A DNA stretch of 63,448 nucleotides from assembly GCF_014655955.1 (NCBI RefSeq), contig NZ_BNBO01000052.1, forward strand, positions 1-63,448, given 5' to 3'. How positions within the stretch are numbered: position 1 is the stretch's first letter; each line of letters opens with the position of its first letter. A program made the translations under genes and the position numbers. The stretch is from Kitasatospora indigofera. GTDB taxonomy: Bacteria > Actinomycetota > Actinomycetes > Streptomycetales > Streptomycetaceae. Positions 24,970 through 32,779 of this stretch are shown one piece after another. Below the pieces are notes generated by a model that made no database searches, had not been told where the DNA came from, and saw nothing but the letters and a program-made list of their open reading frames with translations.

Positions 24970-26523
24970 TCAGAACTGCAGGGCCCAGCTGTCGAGGTAC
25001 CCCGCGAAGTACTCCGATCCGCCGGCCACCCGCAGCCGCCACACGCCGTTGGCCGTCCTGGCGGAGGCGTCGATCCCGAAGACGGTGTGGATGCCGCCGT
25101 CCAGCCCGTCGGTGAAGTCCACGTCCTTGAGCCGGAAGACGGTGCCGTCGGGCGCGATCAGGTCCAGCACCAGGTCGTCCGCCCACTGGTGCGGGTCGAC
25201 CGCGATGTCCAGGTCGGCCGGCCCGCGCCCGGGAACGCCGGTGACGGTCAGCCGCGACTCGACCGGGGCCTCCTCGACCGGGACGTCCACGTCGTAGGTG
25301 AACCGCGGACCGGCCGGGCGGGCGGGGAGGGCCCCGGTGTACAGCAGCCGGTCGGGCGTGCCCTCGGGCAGCATGTGCAGGGACCCGACGGTGGCGGACG
25401 AGGTCAGCGCGGCGGCCACCTGCGCCGGGGTGGCCGTGCGGTGGTCCGCCAGGTAGAGGGCGGCGGCGCCCGCAGCGTGCGGCGCGGCCATCGAGGTGCC
25501 CGACATGGTGGTCGAGTCCTCGTCGTAGGCCCTCCCGGCCGAGGTGATGTCCACCCCGGGGGCGTAGAGATCCACCAGCGGGCCGTAGTTGGAGAACCAG
25601 GCGGCCCGGTCGTTGCTCGCGCTCGCCCCGACGGTGATGGCCGTCGCCACCCGCGCGGGTGAGTGCTCCGACGCGTCGACGCCCTCGTTGCCCGCCGCGA
25701 CGGTGTAGGTCAGGCCGGTGGCGATGGAGTTGCGGACGGCGGCGTCCAGCACGTCGTCCGGGTCGCTGCCGAGGCTCAGGTTGACGACGGCGGGCCTGAC
25801 GGCGTGGGCGGTCACCCAGTCCAGCCCCGCGACGACCCCCTCGATGCTCCCCTCGCCCCCGTCGTCGAGCACCCGGACCGCGACCACCGAGGCCTGCTTG
25901 GCCACGCCGTGGCCGGCACCGGCCACGGTGGCGGCCACGTGGGTCCCGTGCCCGTGGCCGTCGTCGGCCTCGGCGTCCCCGTCCACGGCGTCGAAGCCGT
26001 ACGAGGCCCGGCCCCCGAAGTCCTCGTGGCTGATCCGGACGCCGGTGTCGACGATGTACGCGGTGACGCCCCGGCCGGCGGTGACCGGGTAGTCGAAGCG
26101 GTCGGTCATCGGCGGGCGCTTCTGGTCGATCCGGTCCAGCCCCCAGGACGGCGGCGCCGGCTGGCTCCCTTCGAGGGAGACCTTGCGGTTCTGCACGACC
26201 TCGGCGACGGCGGGATCCGCGGCCAGCCGGCGGGCCTGCCGTTCGGAGAGCGCGGCGGAGAATCCGTGCAGCGCCGAGCCGAAGGTCCGCCGGACGCTGC
26301 CTCCGTGGTGGGCGGTGAGGGCCGCGCCCTGCCCCGCCACCGTCCTGCCGTCCTGGGCCTTGAGCAGGACGAGGTAGCTGCCGGGGATCGTGCCGGGCGC
26401 CCCGGCGCTGCGCACCACGCCCTCCGGTGCGCTCGCCGCGGCCGGCAGGGCGCCGCCCGCGCCCAGTGCCAACGCCGCCGCCACCGCGGCCAGTCCCCGG
26501 TACACATGCCGCCTCGCCGCCAT
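24970..26523 (-). CDS. Secreted S8 (subtilisin-like) protease with P-domain
   Basis: 517-residue exported serine protease. Signal peptide at 1-31 (RRHVYRG, hydrophobic core, PAAASA). An inhibitor-I9 propeptide follows at about 45-118 (GSYLVLLKAQDG...VAEVVQNRKVSL). The catalytic triad is Asp159 (YIVDTGV), His195 (GHGTHVA) and Ser344 (SGTSMAAPH), with Asn279 (AAGNEG) for the oxyanion hole. The last 110 residues (TYDVDVPVEE...NGVWRLRV...LDSWALQF) form a proprotein-convertase P-domain. ATG 26523 is preceded by a G-rich ribosome binding site; an in-frame start at 26553 is possible. Likely extracellular protein degradation or proenzyme processing. A similar P-domain ends the M6 metalloprotease at 47.6 kb. 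Confidence 0.92.
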   Translation of the reverse strand: MAARRHVYRGLAAVAAALALGAGGALPAAASAPEGVVRSAGAPGTIPGSYLVLLKAQDGRTVAGQGAALTAHHGGSVRRTFGSALHGFSAALSERQARRLAADPAVAEVVQNRKVSLEGSQPAPPSWGLDRIDQKRPPMTDRFDYPVTAGRGVTAYIVDTGVRISHEDFGGRASYGFDAVDGDAEADDGHGHGTHVAATVAGAGHGVAKQASVVAVRVLDDGGEGSIEGVVAGLDWVTAHAVRPAVVNLSLGSDPDDVLDAAVRNSIATGLTYTVAAGNEGVDASEHSPARVATAITVGASASNDRAAWFSNYGPLVDLYAPGVDITSAGRAYDEDSTTMSGTSMAAPHAAGAAALYLADHRTATPAQVAAALTSSATVGSLHMLPEGTPDRLLYTGALPARPAGPRFTYDVDVPVEEAPVESRLTVTGVPGRGPADLDIAVDPHQWADDLVLDLIAPDGTVFRLKDVDFTDGLDGGIHTVFGIDASARTANGVWRLRVAGGSEYFAGYLDSWALQF

Positions 26524-26977
26524 CGGCCCCCCTCGGTTCCGGACCGGACCCACCCGGCGCCAACGCCGGGAATGGATTCTGAATGTCCGTCAAATTGGTA
26601 TCTACAGAACAAGATTGACGCATCATCAGTGCATGGACAAGGGTGCGGCGGGCTCACCGGCCCGGGCCGGGGCGGACGGGGGCGTCCCCGGTCGGCCACC
26701 CGTCCCGCGAATGCACCCGTACGCCGGTACCGCCCCCGGCGCACGCCCGGCCCGCCGGGTCGACCCGACCGGACTCCGGGCCGCCGACCGCGCCGGGCCG
26801 GGCGTGCGGCCGGCGGCGCAATCCCGCGTGCGGGGACGCCCGCACGCTCCCGGGCGTACCCGAGGACGGCCGGGAGGGCCCGCCGTTCGCCGGTGGCCCG
26901 GTGACGGTGCGGCGCCAATTCCGCGGCCGGACGCCATTGGCTCTTGCGTTGTCGGTCCCAGGGCGAAGAATGGTGCG
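26524..26977. other. Divergent intergenic region
   Basis: 454 bp between the subtilisin and a hypothetical gene. The part next to the subtilisin (26571-26635) is AT-rich for this genome (AAATTGGTATCTACAGAACA) and must contain its promoter, but no pair of -35/-10 boxes stands out. The remainder (26640-26940) is GC-rich and I see no gene or RNA in it. Confidence 0.45.
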
Positions 26978-27589
26978 ATGTTGACGTTGCGCCCTGGAGT
27001 CGGTGTGGCCCTGCCGAACGCGGCCGGGTTGTTGAGGTTCGGGATGTCCCCCGCCGAGGTCCACGGCCTGTTGACGGCGGGCGGCGAGGTGAGGCGCAGC
27101 CGCCCGATCATGCGACTGGCCCTGGCGCAGTACGCGGAACTGCGGCACGCGCACGACGCCTGGCTGAGCGGGCTGCTCTTCGAGCCCGACTGGAACCTCA
27201 GCGCGGTCGTCGACGGCGTGGTGCTGACCGTCGGCGGTGGCGGCCCCGGCGCCCCGGAGGGCCTGGCCCGGATCGACATCCGGGCCGACGACCCGTCGGC
27301 CGGGCCCGAACCGGGCGTGGTCGCCTGGGACGACATCGACCTCTTCGGCTACCCCGCCGACGAGATAGCGAGCGTCCTGCCCGATCCCGCCGCCGTGCCC
27401 GGCACCGCCCCCGCCGACGTGATGGTGGAGCCCCTGGGCCTGCGGCTGTGGCGCGGCGGCCCCACCGAGTCCGCCGACTGGCGCGGGGTCACCCTGCTCG
27501 GCCCGGGCGCCGACGGCTGGAGAACCTGCTGCCCGGGCGCGCTGGTCTGCGCCCGGGACGGCGACGCCCTGGTGGGCATCGTCCGCTGA
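26978..27589 (+). CDS. Hypothetical protein
   Basis: 203 residues from ATG 26978 in a frame with strong G/C third-position bias. Mixed alpha/beta, no signal peptide and no membrane helix. The N-terminal MLTLRPGVGVALPNAAGLLRFGMSPAEVHGLL segment, a Tyr/Trp-rich middle (YAELRHAHDAWLSGLLFEPDWNLSAVVDG) and acidic loops suggest a compact cytosolic fold. I do not recognise it. The ribosome binding site is weak (GGGCGAAG 13-20 bases upstream). It is followed after 110 bp by the Mut7-C gene. Confidence 0.7.
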   Translation: MLTLRPGVGVALPNAAGLLRFGMSPAEVHGLLTAGGEVRRSRPIMRLALAQYAELRHAHDAWLSGLLFEPDWNLSAVVDGVVLTVGGGGPGAPEGLARIDIRADDPSAGPEPGVVAWDDIDLFGYPADEIASVLPDPAAVPGTAPADVMVEPLGLRLWRGGPTESADWRGVTLLGPGADGWRTCCPGALVCARDGDALVGIVR

Positions 27590-27699
27590 ACCGGCCCCGC
27601 CGGACACCCGGGGGCACGGCCGCCGGGCAGCTCCCGGGGCCCCCGGACCGTCCCCGAATTGCCTGGCAGCGGCCCGGCGGCCACTGGCATGCTGGCCGG

Positions 27700-28446
27700 G
27701 TGGAGAAACCGGAGATCTGGCTGAGCTTTGCCCCTGAACTGCACCTCTTCGTCGCCGCGGCACGGCGGGCCGGACGATCGGCGGTGCGGACCGACGGCGT
27801 CTCCACCCTCGGGCACGTGGTCGAGTCGCTGGGGGTCCCGCTCACCGAGGCGGGCACGTTGCTGGTCGGCGGGCGGCAGGTGCCCGTCTCGCACGTCCCC
27901 GCGGACGGCGAGGAGGTCACCGTCCTGGCCGTCCGCAGGCCGCAGCCGCTCCCGGGCCCGGCCCGCTTCCTGCTCGACGTCCACCTGGGCACCCTGGCCC
28001 GACGGCTGCGGCTGCTGGGCGTCGACGCCGCGTACGAGAGCGTCGACATCGGCGACGCGGCACTGGCCACCCGCTCCGCCGCCGAGCAGCGGGTGATGCT
28101 CTCCCGGGACCGGGGACTGCTCCACCGGCGCGAACTCTGGGCCGGCGCGTACGTCTACAGCCACCGACCGCCCGAGCAACTGCGGGACGTGCTGTCCCGC
28201 TTCGCCCCGCCGCTCGCCCCCTGGACCAGGTGCACGGCCTGCAACGGGACCCTCCGCGAGGCCGCGAAGGAGTCGGTGCACGAGCAGCTGCAGGACGGCA
28301 CCGAGCGCGCCTACGACGCGTTCGCGCAGTGCACGGACTGCAGGCAGGTCTACTGGCGCGGCGCCCACCACGCCAGCCTCAACGCGATCGTGGAGGAGTC
28401 GGTGCGCGAGTTCGGCAGCCCCGGCCCGGCCGAGGTGCTGCCCTAG
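27700..28446 (+). CDS. Mut7-C RNase-domain protein with ubiquitin-like N-terminus
   Basis: 248 residues. The first ~80 residues (SVSTLGHVVESLGVPLTEAGTLLVGG...ADGEEVTVLAV) form a ubiquitin-like beta-grasp (Ub-Mut7C type). Residues ~88-165 (RFLLDVHLGTLARRLRLLGVDAAYES...VMLSRDRGLLHRR) are a Mut7-C PIN-like domain with acidic Asp93 and Asp137 expected to bind metal. The C-terminal zinc ribbon has Cys178/Cys181 and Cys211/Cys214. Mut7-C proteins are predicted RNases of unknown target. The start GTG 27700 follows CATGCT by seven bases and lacks a ribosome binding site. No partner gene is evident. Confidence 0.85.
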   Translation: MEKPEIWLSFAPELHLFVAAARRAGRSAVRTDGVSTLGHVVESLGVPLTEAGTLLVGGRQVPVSHVPADGEEVTVLAVRRPQPLPGPARFLLDVHLGTLARRLRLLGVDAAYESVDIGDAALATRSAAEQRVMLSRDRGLLHRRELWAGAYVYSHRPPEQLRDVLSRFAPPLAPWTRCTACNGTLREAAKESVHEQLQDGTERAYDAFAQCTDCRQVYWRGAHHASLNAIVEESVREFGSPGPAEVLP

Positions 28447-28522
28447 CCAGGCGACGGATTCCGGCCGGGCGCCGACGTGGCCGGGGCACCGCCGGGACCT
28501 CGGCGGCCTGGCGCACACTCCC

Positions 28523-29359
28523 TCATGTCCGCTGCTGCTGCCGGAAGGTGCTCGGGGACACCCCGATCCGGCGGGTGAAGGCCCTGGTGAAGTACGCGGG
28601 GTCCGGGTAGCCGACCGTGCGGGCCACGTCGGCGATCGAGCGGTCGGTGAACGCGAGGAGCCCCTTGGCCCGGTTCAGGCGGAGCCGGGTGAGGTGGTCG
28701 GTGGGCGTCGAACCGGTGAGGCGACGGACCTGGGTGGCCAGCGTGTCCCGGGAGACCGACAGCTCCCGGGCGACCGCGCCGATGCTCACCGGGCCGGCCG
28801 CGTCACGTGCGAGGACGGCCAGGGCCCGTCGTCCGACGTCCAGCGACGCGTCCGCCGCGGGTCGCGGTGCCGCGTGCGGGGTGCCGACCGCGGCGATCAG
28901 TACCTGCAAGGTGGCCGCCGCGGCGACGTGGGAGCTCAACGACTCGGGTCCTGAGCCGAGTTCCAGCAGCTTGTCGAGGGCCGCGCGGGTGCCGGCGGGG
29001 TCGGCCGGCTCGACGGGGGCCGGGCCGGCCGCCAGGTAGCCGAGGTCCTCGTAGCGGCCGGTGGCGGGCCCCTCGAACAGCACCCAGTACTCCGACCAGG
29101 TGCCCGGGGTGGGGCCGTAGGTGTGCGGCACGCCCGGGGGCAGCCAGAAGAACGATCCCGCCGGGACCGCGTGCCGGCCGGGTGCGCCCCGCAGGGCGAG
29201 CGATCCGGCGCCCTCCGTGACCAGCACGCCCGCGTACCCGGGCAGCGCACGGTCGACGCGGGTCGAGCACTGGCCGACGATCCGGCCCACCGCCGTGACG
29301 GCGAGCCCCAGCGCGTGGACCTCCGCCGGGGGCGTCAGGTAGTACGCGGTCGACTGCAT
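28523..29359 (-). CDS. AraC-family transcriptional regulator
   Basis: 278 residues with an N-terminal cupin-like ligand domain (about 15-110: PAGSFFWLPPGVPHTYGPTPGTWSEYWVLFEG). The C-terminal double helix-turn-helix (about 180-278) includes VSIGAVARELSVSRDTLATQVRRLTGSTPTDHL and the conserved SIADVARTVGYPDPAYFTRAFTRRIGVSPSTFR. AraC members with this layout sense sugars and activate neighbouring genes. It is divergent from the PhyH oxygenase gene, with the mutarotase gene convergent beyond, so it probably controls one or both. Confidence 0.92.
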   Translation of the reverse strand: MQSTAYYLTPPAEVHALGLAVTAVGRIVGQCSTRVDRALPGYAGVLVTEGAGSLALRGAPGRHAVPAGSFFWLPPGVPHTYGPTPGTWSEYWVLFEGPATGRYEDLGYLAAGPAPVEPADPAGTRAALDKLLELGSGPESLSSHVAAAATLQVLIAAVGTPHAAPRPAADASLDVGRRALAVLARDAAGPVSIGAVARELSVSRDTLATQVRRLTGSTPTDHLTRLRLNRAKGLLAFTDRSIADVARTVGYPDPAYFTRAFTRRIGVSPSTFRQQQRT

Positions 29360-29436
29360 GACAGCCCTCCTGGTCGACAGGAATCCAAGTGGAGCCGGAA
29401 CCGGTGCATGGCCTCTCCATCAGCACAGGTAAGACC

Positions 29437-30336
29437 ATGGGCGGCATGGAAGACAACCGATCACCCGTCCCGACGGGAGTCCTGAGATCCAACGGGTACC
29501 GGCTCGACCGGAGCAGCCGGCGCCTCGGCCGCCTGCTGCCGGTCCCGGCCCAGGAGCGCGGCGACCTCGGCGCCCTGCGGGCCCGCTTCGAGCGGGACGG
29601 CCACCTGTTCCTGCCCGGCTTCTTCGACCGGGAGACCGTCCTCCGCTTCCGTCGCCACTACTTCTCCACGCTGGCGCCCAGCGGACTGACCCGCCCGGGC
29701 ACCGATCCCGGCAAGGGCATCGCCGCCCCGCGGGGAACGCTCGACCCGGCGCGGCTGCGCACCCTCCTCTTCCAGGACCTGGTGCCGGGGCCGCAGTACG
29801 AGGCCCTGTGCCACCACCCGCGGCTGACGGAGTTCCACCGGTGGTTCCTCGGCACCCAGGACCTGCACCTGCACCGCCGGAAGATCATCCGGCACGTCGG
29901 ACCGGGCGAGGCCGGGATCGGCACGGCCACCCAGGCCCACTACGACCTGGTCTACCTGCGGGAGGGCAGCAACAACGTGGTCTCCTCGTGGATCCCGCTG
30001 GGCGACGTCCCGATCGGCCGCGGGCCGCTCGTCTACCTGGAGGGCAGCCACCACGCCGTCAGGGCGCAGGAGGCGGCCGGCACGCTGAAGCGCCCCGCCG
30101 CCTCGATCACCGCCGACCTGCCGGCGCTGGCGGAGGAGTACGACGCCCGCTGGCTGGTGACCGGCTTCTCGGCCGGGGACCTGATGGTCCACAGCGCGCA
30201 CATCATCCACGCCTCGTTGGACAACGAGGATCCCGCAGGGCTGTTCCGGCTCTCCACCGACATCCGCCACCAGCCGGCCGGCGAACCGATCGACGGGCGC
30301 TGGCAGAGCCACTGGCACGACGGGGACGGGCTGTGA
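29437..30336 (+). CDS. Phytanoyl-CoA dioxygenase-family (PhyH) oxygenase
   Basis: 299 residues from ATG 29437; starts at 29389 and 29446 are also in frame. A double-stranded beta-helix Fe(II)/2-oxoglutarate enzyme: the FERDGHLFLPGFFDRETVLRFRRHY opening is typical of PhyH. The iron ligands are His168-x-Asp170 (THAHYDLVY-like AHYDLVY) and a distal His in HSAHIIHAS (His252 or 255), with a following Arg in GLFRLSTDIRHQP for 2-oxoglutarate. Related bacterial enzymes hydroxylate secondary metabolites, ectoine or sugars. It is divergent from an AraC regulator and convergent with a sugar-phosphate mutarotase, which hints at carbohydrate-linked substrates. Substrate unknown. Confidence 0.85.
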   Translation: MGGMEDNRSPVPTGVLRSNGYRLDRSSRRLGRLLPVPAQERGDLGALRARFERDGHLFLPGFFDRETVLRFRRHYFSTLAPSGLTRPGTDPGKGIAAPRGTLDPARLRTLLFQDLVPGPQYEALCHHPRLTEFHRWFLGTQDLHLHRRKIIRHVGPGEAGIGTATQAHYDLVYLREGSNNVVSSWIPLGDVPIGRGPLVYLEGSHHAVRAQEAAGTLKRPAASITADLPALAEEYDARWLVTGFSAGDLMVHSAHIIHASLDNEDPAGLFRLSTDIRHQPAGEPIDGRWQSHWHDGDGL

Positions 30337-30353
30337 CCGTCCCCCCGGGCGCG

Positions 30354-31208
30354 CTACCCGACCCGCACGGTGAGCCCGAGACGTGCCGGGTGGCCGGGGG
30401 CGCTGACCAGCGGCCGGCGGATCCTGGCCGTCTCCACGCAGGCGAAGCCGTGGTGGCCACCGGCGGCCAGGTCGGTGCACCCGGGCTCCCCCGGGTTCCA
30501 CAGCACCACGTCGCTCTGCCCGCGGTGCCGGACCTCGATGGTGCGCCCCCGGCCAGGGTCGTTGATCAGGCTGACGTCGTCGGCCTGCGGGTAGACCCGG
30601 TCCAGCGGGGTCGTGAAGGCCAGGTCCCCCTCCTGCCGGCCTTCCGTCCCGAGCAGGTCGTCGAGGTAGGTCTTCCCGAGGCCGGCCACGGTGACGGTGT
30701 CGATGTCGCCGACCCGGAAGTAACTGTGCAGGGCCGCGGTGCTCTCGTGGTCGCCGTGGGCCTCCAGGTCGATCGCGCACTCAAGACCCAGCCTGATGGT
30801 GACGCGTGCCGTGAACGCGTGCGGCCAGTACGTCCTCGACCGCTCGCTCTCCCGCAGGGTCAGGGTCAGCGTCACCCCGGAGCCGTCCTCGCCGGACTCG
30901 GTGAGCTCCCAGGGCAGGAGGCGGGCGAAGCCGTGGGAGGGCTCGGCGACCGGGCCGAACCACGGCCAGCAGATCGGCACCCCGCCGCGGACGGCCCGAC
31001 CCGGCTCGAACCGCGCCTGTTCGCTCAGCCAGAGCACCGGTTCGGCTCCGGCGGGCTGCCAGGCGATCAGTTGCGCGCCTTGCAGGGTCACCGCGGCCCG
31101 CGCCCGCGGATGGTCGATCACCAGGACCGGCAACCGGTCCAGCCGGCGCTCGCTGACGGACGCGCTGATCGTCCGGACGACCGGGAGCCCGAAGAACCTG
31201 TCGCTCAT
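30354..31208 (-). CDS. D-hexose-6-phosphate mutarotase / aldose 1-epimerase-like
   Basis: 284 residues of the galactose-mutarotase beta-sandwich, glucose-6-phosphate 1-epimerase branch: GAQLIAWQPAGAEPVLWLS, GGVPICWPWFGP, HGFARLLPWEL, the LHSYFRVGDIDTVTVAGLGKTYLDDL core and VVLWNPG near the end. The catalytic His/Glu pair is probably in HGFAR and GFACVET. ATG 31208 is chosen because AAGGA lies ten bases upstream; ATG 31229 has nothing. It interconverts anomers of hexose 6-phosphates in the cytosol. Confidence 0.88.
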   Translation of the reverse strand: MSDRFFGLPVVRTISASVSERRLDRLPVLVIDHPRARAAVTLQGAQLIAWQPAGAEPVLWLSEQARFEPGRAVRGGVPICWPWFGPVAEPSHGFARLLPWELTESGEDGSGVTLTLTLRESERSRTYWPHAFTARVTIRLGLECAIDLEAHGDHESTAALHSYFRVGDIDTVTVAGLGKTYLDDLLGTEGRQEGDLAFTTPLDRVYPQADDVSLINDPGRGRTIEVRHRGQSDVVLWNPGEPGCTDLAAGGHHGFACVETARIRRPLVSAPGHPARLGLTVRVG

Positions 31209-32117
31209 GTCCAAGATCCTTTCATTCACGGTCCGGCCTGCGCCGCCTCCGGCCCGCGAGCCGGACGACGCCGCCGGGGCCGGAGCACCCGGTGTCCCGG
31301 CCGCAGCTGCCGCCCGGCTCCCGCCGAGGTCAGCGTGCGTTCACCGCCCGTCCGGCGCCCGCCGAGGAGCCGGTGTCACGCGGCGCGAGGGCGGCCCGCG
31401 GGCCGGAGGGACCAGGAGGCGAGCTGCCGGCGCGAGGTGCGCACGGGTCCGCAGACCGACCGGGACGACCCCGCACCGGGTCGGGGGCAGCCCGCGACAC
31501 GTCACGGCGGACCTCGGCGGAAGTGACGGACACCGGCCGGCCCGCCGTCAGGGATGCAGAGGTGCCTGCACTGTCGTGCGCGGATTCAAGCAGAACTGGT
31601 CACGATCGAGCAAGAAGGGCTGATCGACACTCCCCCTGGCGCAGGGCGTGCGCAGGACACCGACCCGGCCCGTCCCCGAGCCGCGGGACCGGCCCAGGCC
31701 GCTCCCCCCACCTCCGGTCACCATCGCTCAGCGCCACTTGTGCACGCCGTTCTTCACATTCCCAGGCCGAGGCGATCGGCCGGGCACAGGCCGGCCGGCA
31801 GCGGGCGGGCCACACCCGAACGTACCGGGACGACCCGCCATGGCCTGCGCCAACGTCGTCGGCCCCGCCGGCACGCGCCTCGGTCCCGCGGCCGCCCGGT
31901 TCGGCGGTCGCGGGCGGATTCCAGCCGCGGCCCGCCGAGGTTTGAATGGATTGTGTGCATGTTTTCACAGGTGAGGACTTCGGTTCCGGCTGCGGGCTGT
32001 TCATGATCCGGTGGCTTCCGGCCGAAGTCCCCGGGGCCCATTGCCCGGCGGTACGCGAGTGGGAGAGGCTCGCTCACATGCAGCGAGGGTGCGGCCTCCT
32101 GGTGTTCCTCTACAAGA
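31209..32117. other. Long intergenic region with no confident gene
   Basis: About 900 bp. Short ORFs exist on both strands but none shows codon bias, a ribosome binding site and a recognisable fold together. Two notable items: an AT-richer patch near 31545-31640 whose plus-strand reading contains LHCRARIQAELVTIEQEGLI (possible gene remnant), and an inverted repeat GGACTTCGG/CCGAAGTCC (31975-31983 and 32022-32030) that could fold into a 56-nt stem-loop upstream of the small secreted-protein gene. Confidence 0.4.
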
Positions 32118-32132
32118 ATGGACTACACCATC

Positions 32133-32363
32133 ATGGCTATGCGCAACGCAGTCTCCACCCTGGCCCTGGCCGGACTCCTCGCCGGCGGTGCGCTGCTGAC
32201 CGCCCCGGCCGCCCAGGCGTCCGGCTACACCTACATCGGCATGTACCCGAGCGCCGCCGCGTGCGAGAGCGCCGGCAAGGCGTACGTGACGTCCGGTCAG
32301 GCGGTCACCTACTTCTGTGACACCGCCCCGAACACGGCCCGCCTCTCCGTCCTGTTCTACTGA
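32133..32363 (+). CDS. Small secreted protein with one disulfide
   Basis: 76 residues: signal peptide MAMRNAVSTLALAGLL... ending in PAAQA, cut before SGYTYIG, leaving a mature peptide of about 46 residues with exactly two cysteines (SAAACESAG and VTYFCDTA) and aromatic-rich ends (YTYIGMYP, LSVLFY). The pattern matches small secreted streptomycete proteins of unknown function. ATG 32118 is also in frame but would add acidic DYT to the signal n-region. A long upstream gap and a strong terminator make it monocistronic. Confidence 0.75.
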   Translation: MAMRNAVSTLALAGLLAGGALLTAPAAQASGYTYIGMYPSAAACESAGKAYVTSGQAVTYFCDTAPNTARLSVLFY

Positions 32364-32387
32364 TCCTCCCCCGATCCGGTGAGCAGG

Positions 32388-32419
32388 CAGGGCCGGCACC
32401 CGGTGGTGCCGGCCCTGCG
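32388..32419 (+). terminator. Terminator hairpin after small secreted protein
   Basis: A 14-bp perfect stem GCAGGGCCGGCACC with CGGT loop, 24 nt after the stop codon. The rest of the 416-bp gap to the kinase gene (32420-32779) shows no gene. A TTTGACGTACAG sequence near 32665 could be part of the kinase promoter. Confidence 0.8.
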
Positions 32420-32779
32420 CCGTGCGGACGGACTCCGCCACCGGGGCGGCCGCCGCGCGGCGACGGCCTGACCGGCTGCCCGCCACCCGCGACGTCCGGC
32501 GCCCGGGACCGGCTGGCCACCGCCCGCGCGGAGCGCCTTCCAGGCCTCGGCCGAAGGGCCGGCCCGGCCGGGGACACCGTCCTGCCCCCGGTTCACGAAC
32601 CACCGGGACCGTGAACCGCCGACAAAGTCGGGGCACGCCTTCGGGGCGGCCCCCGGGAGGGGCTTTGACGTACAGTCCGTGGTGGAATCGGCCGGGCCGG
32701 CCCGAACGCACCGCGGGGAGCGGGGCGCACGGGTGCCGGAACCCGGTCCTCGGCGCAGTCGGTGGGGGCGGGGCAGGCC

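Noticed and set aside
31554..32006. ORF beginning MQRCLHCRARIQ
   Set aside because: No ribosome binding site, codon bias fades after about 30 codons, and it is not a recognisable family. Noted only as a possible remnant.
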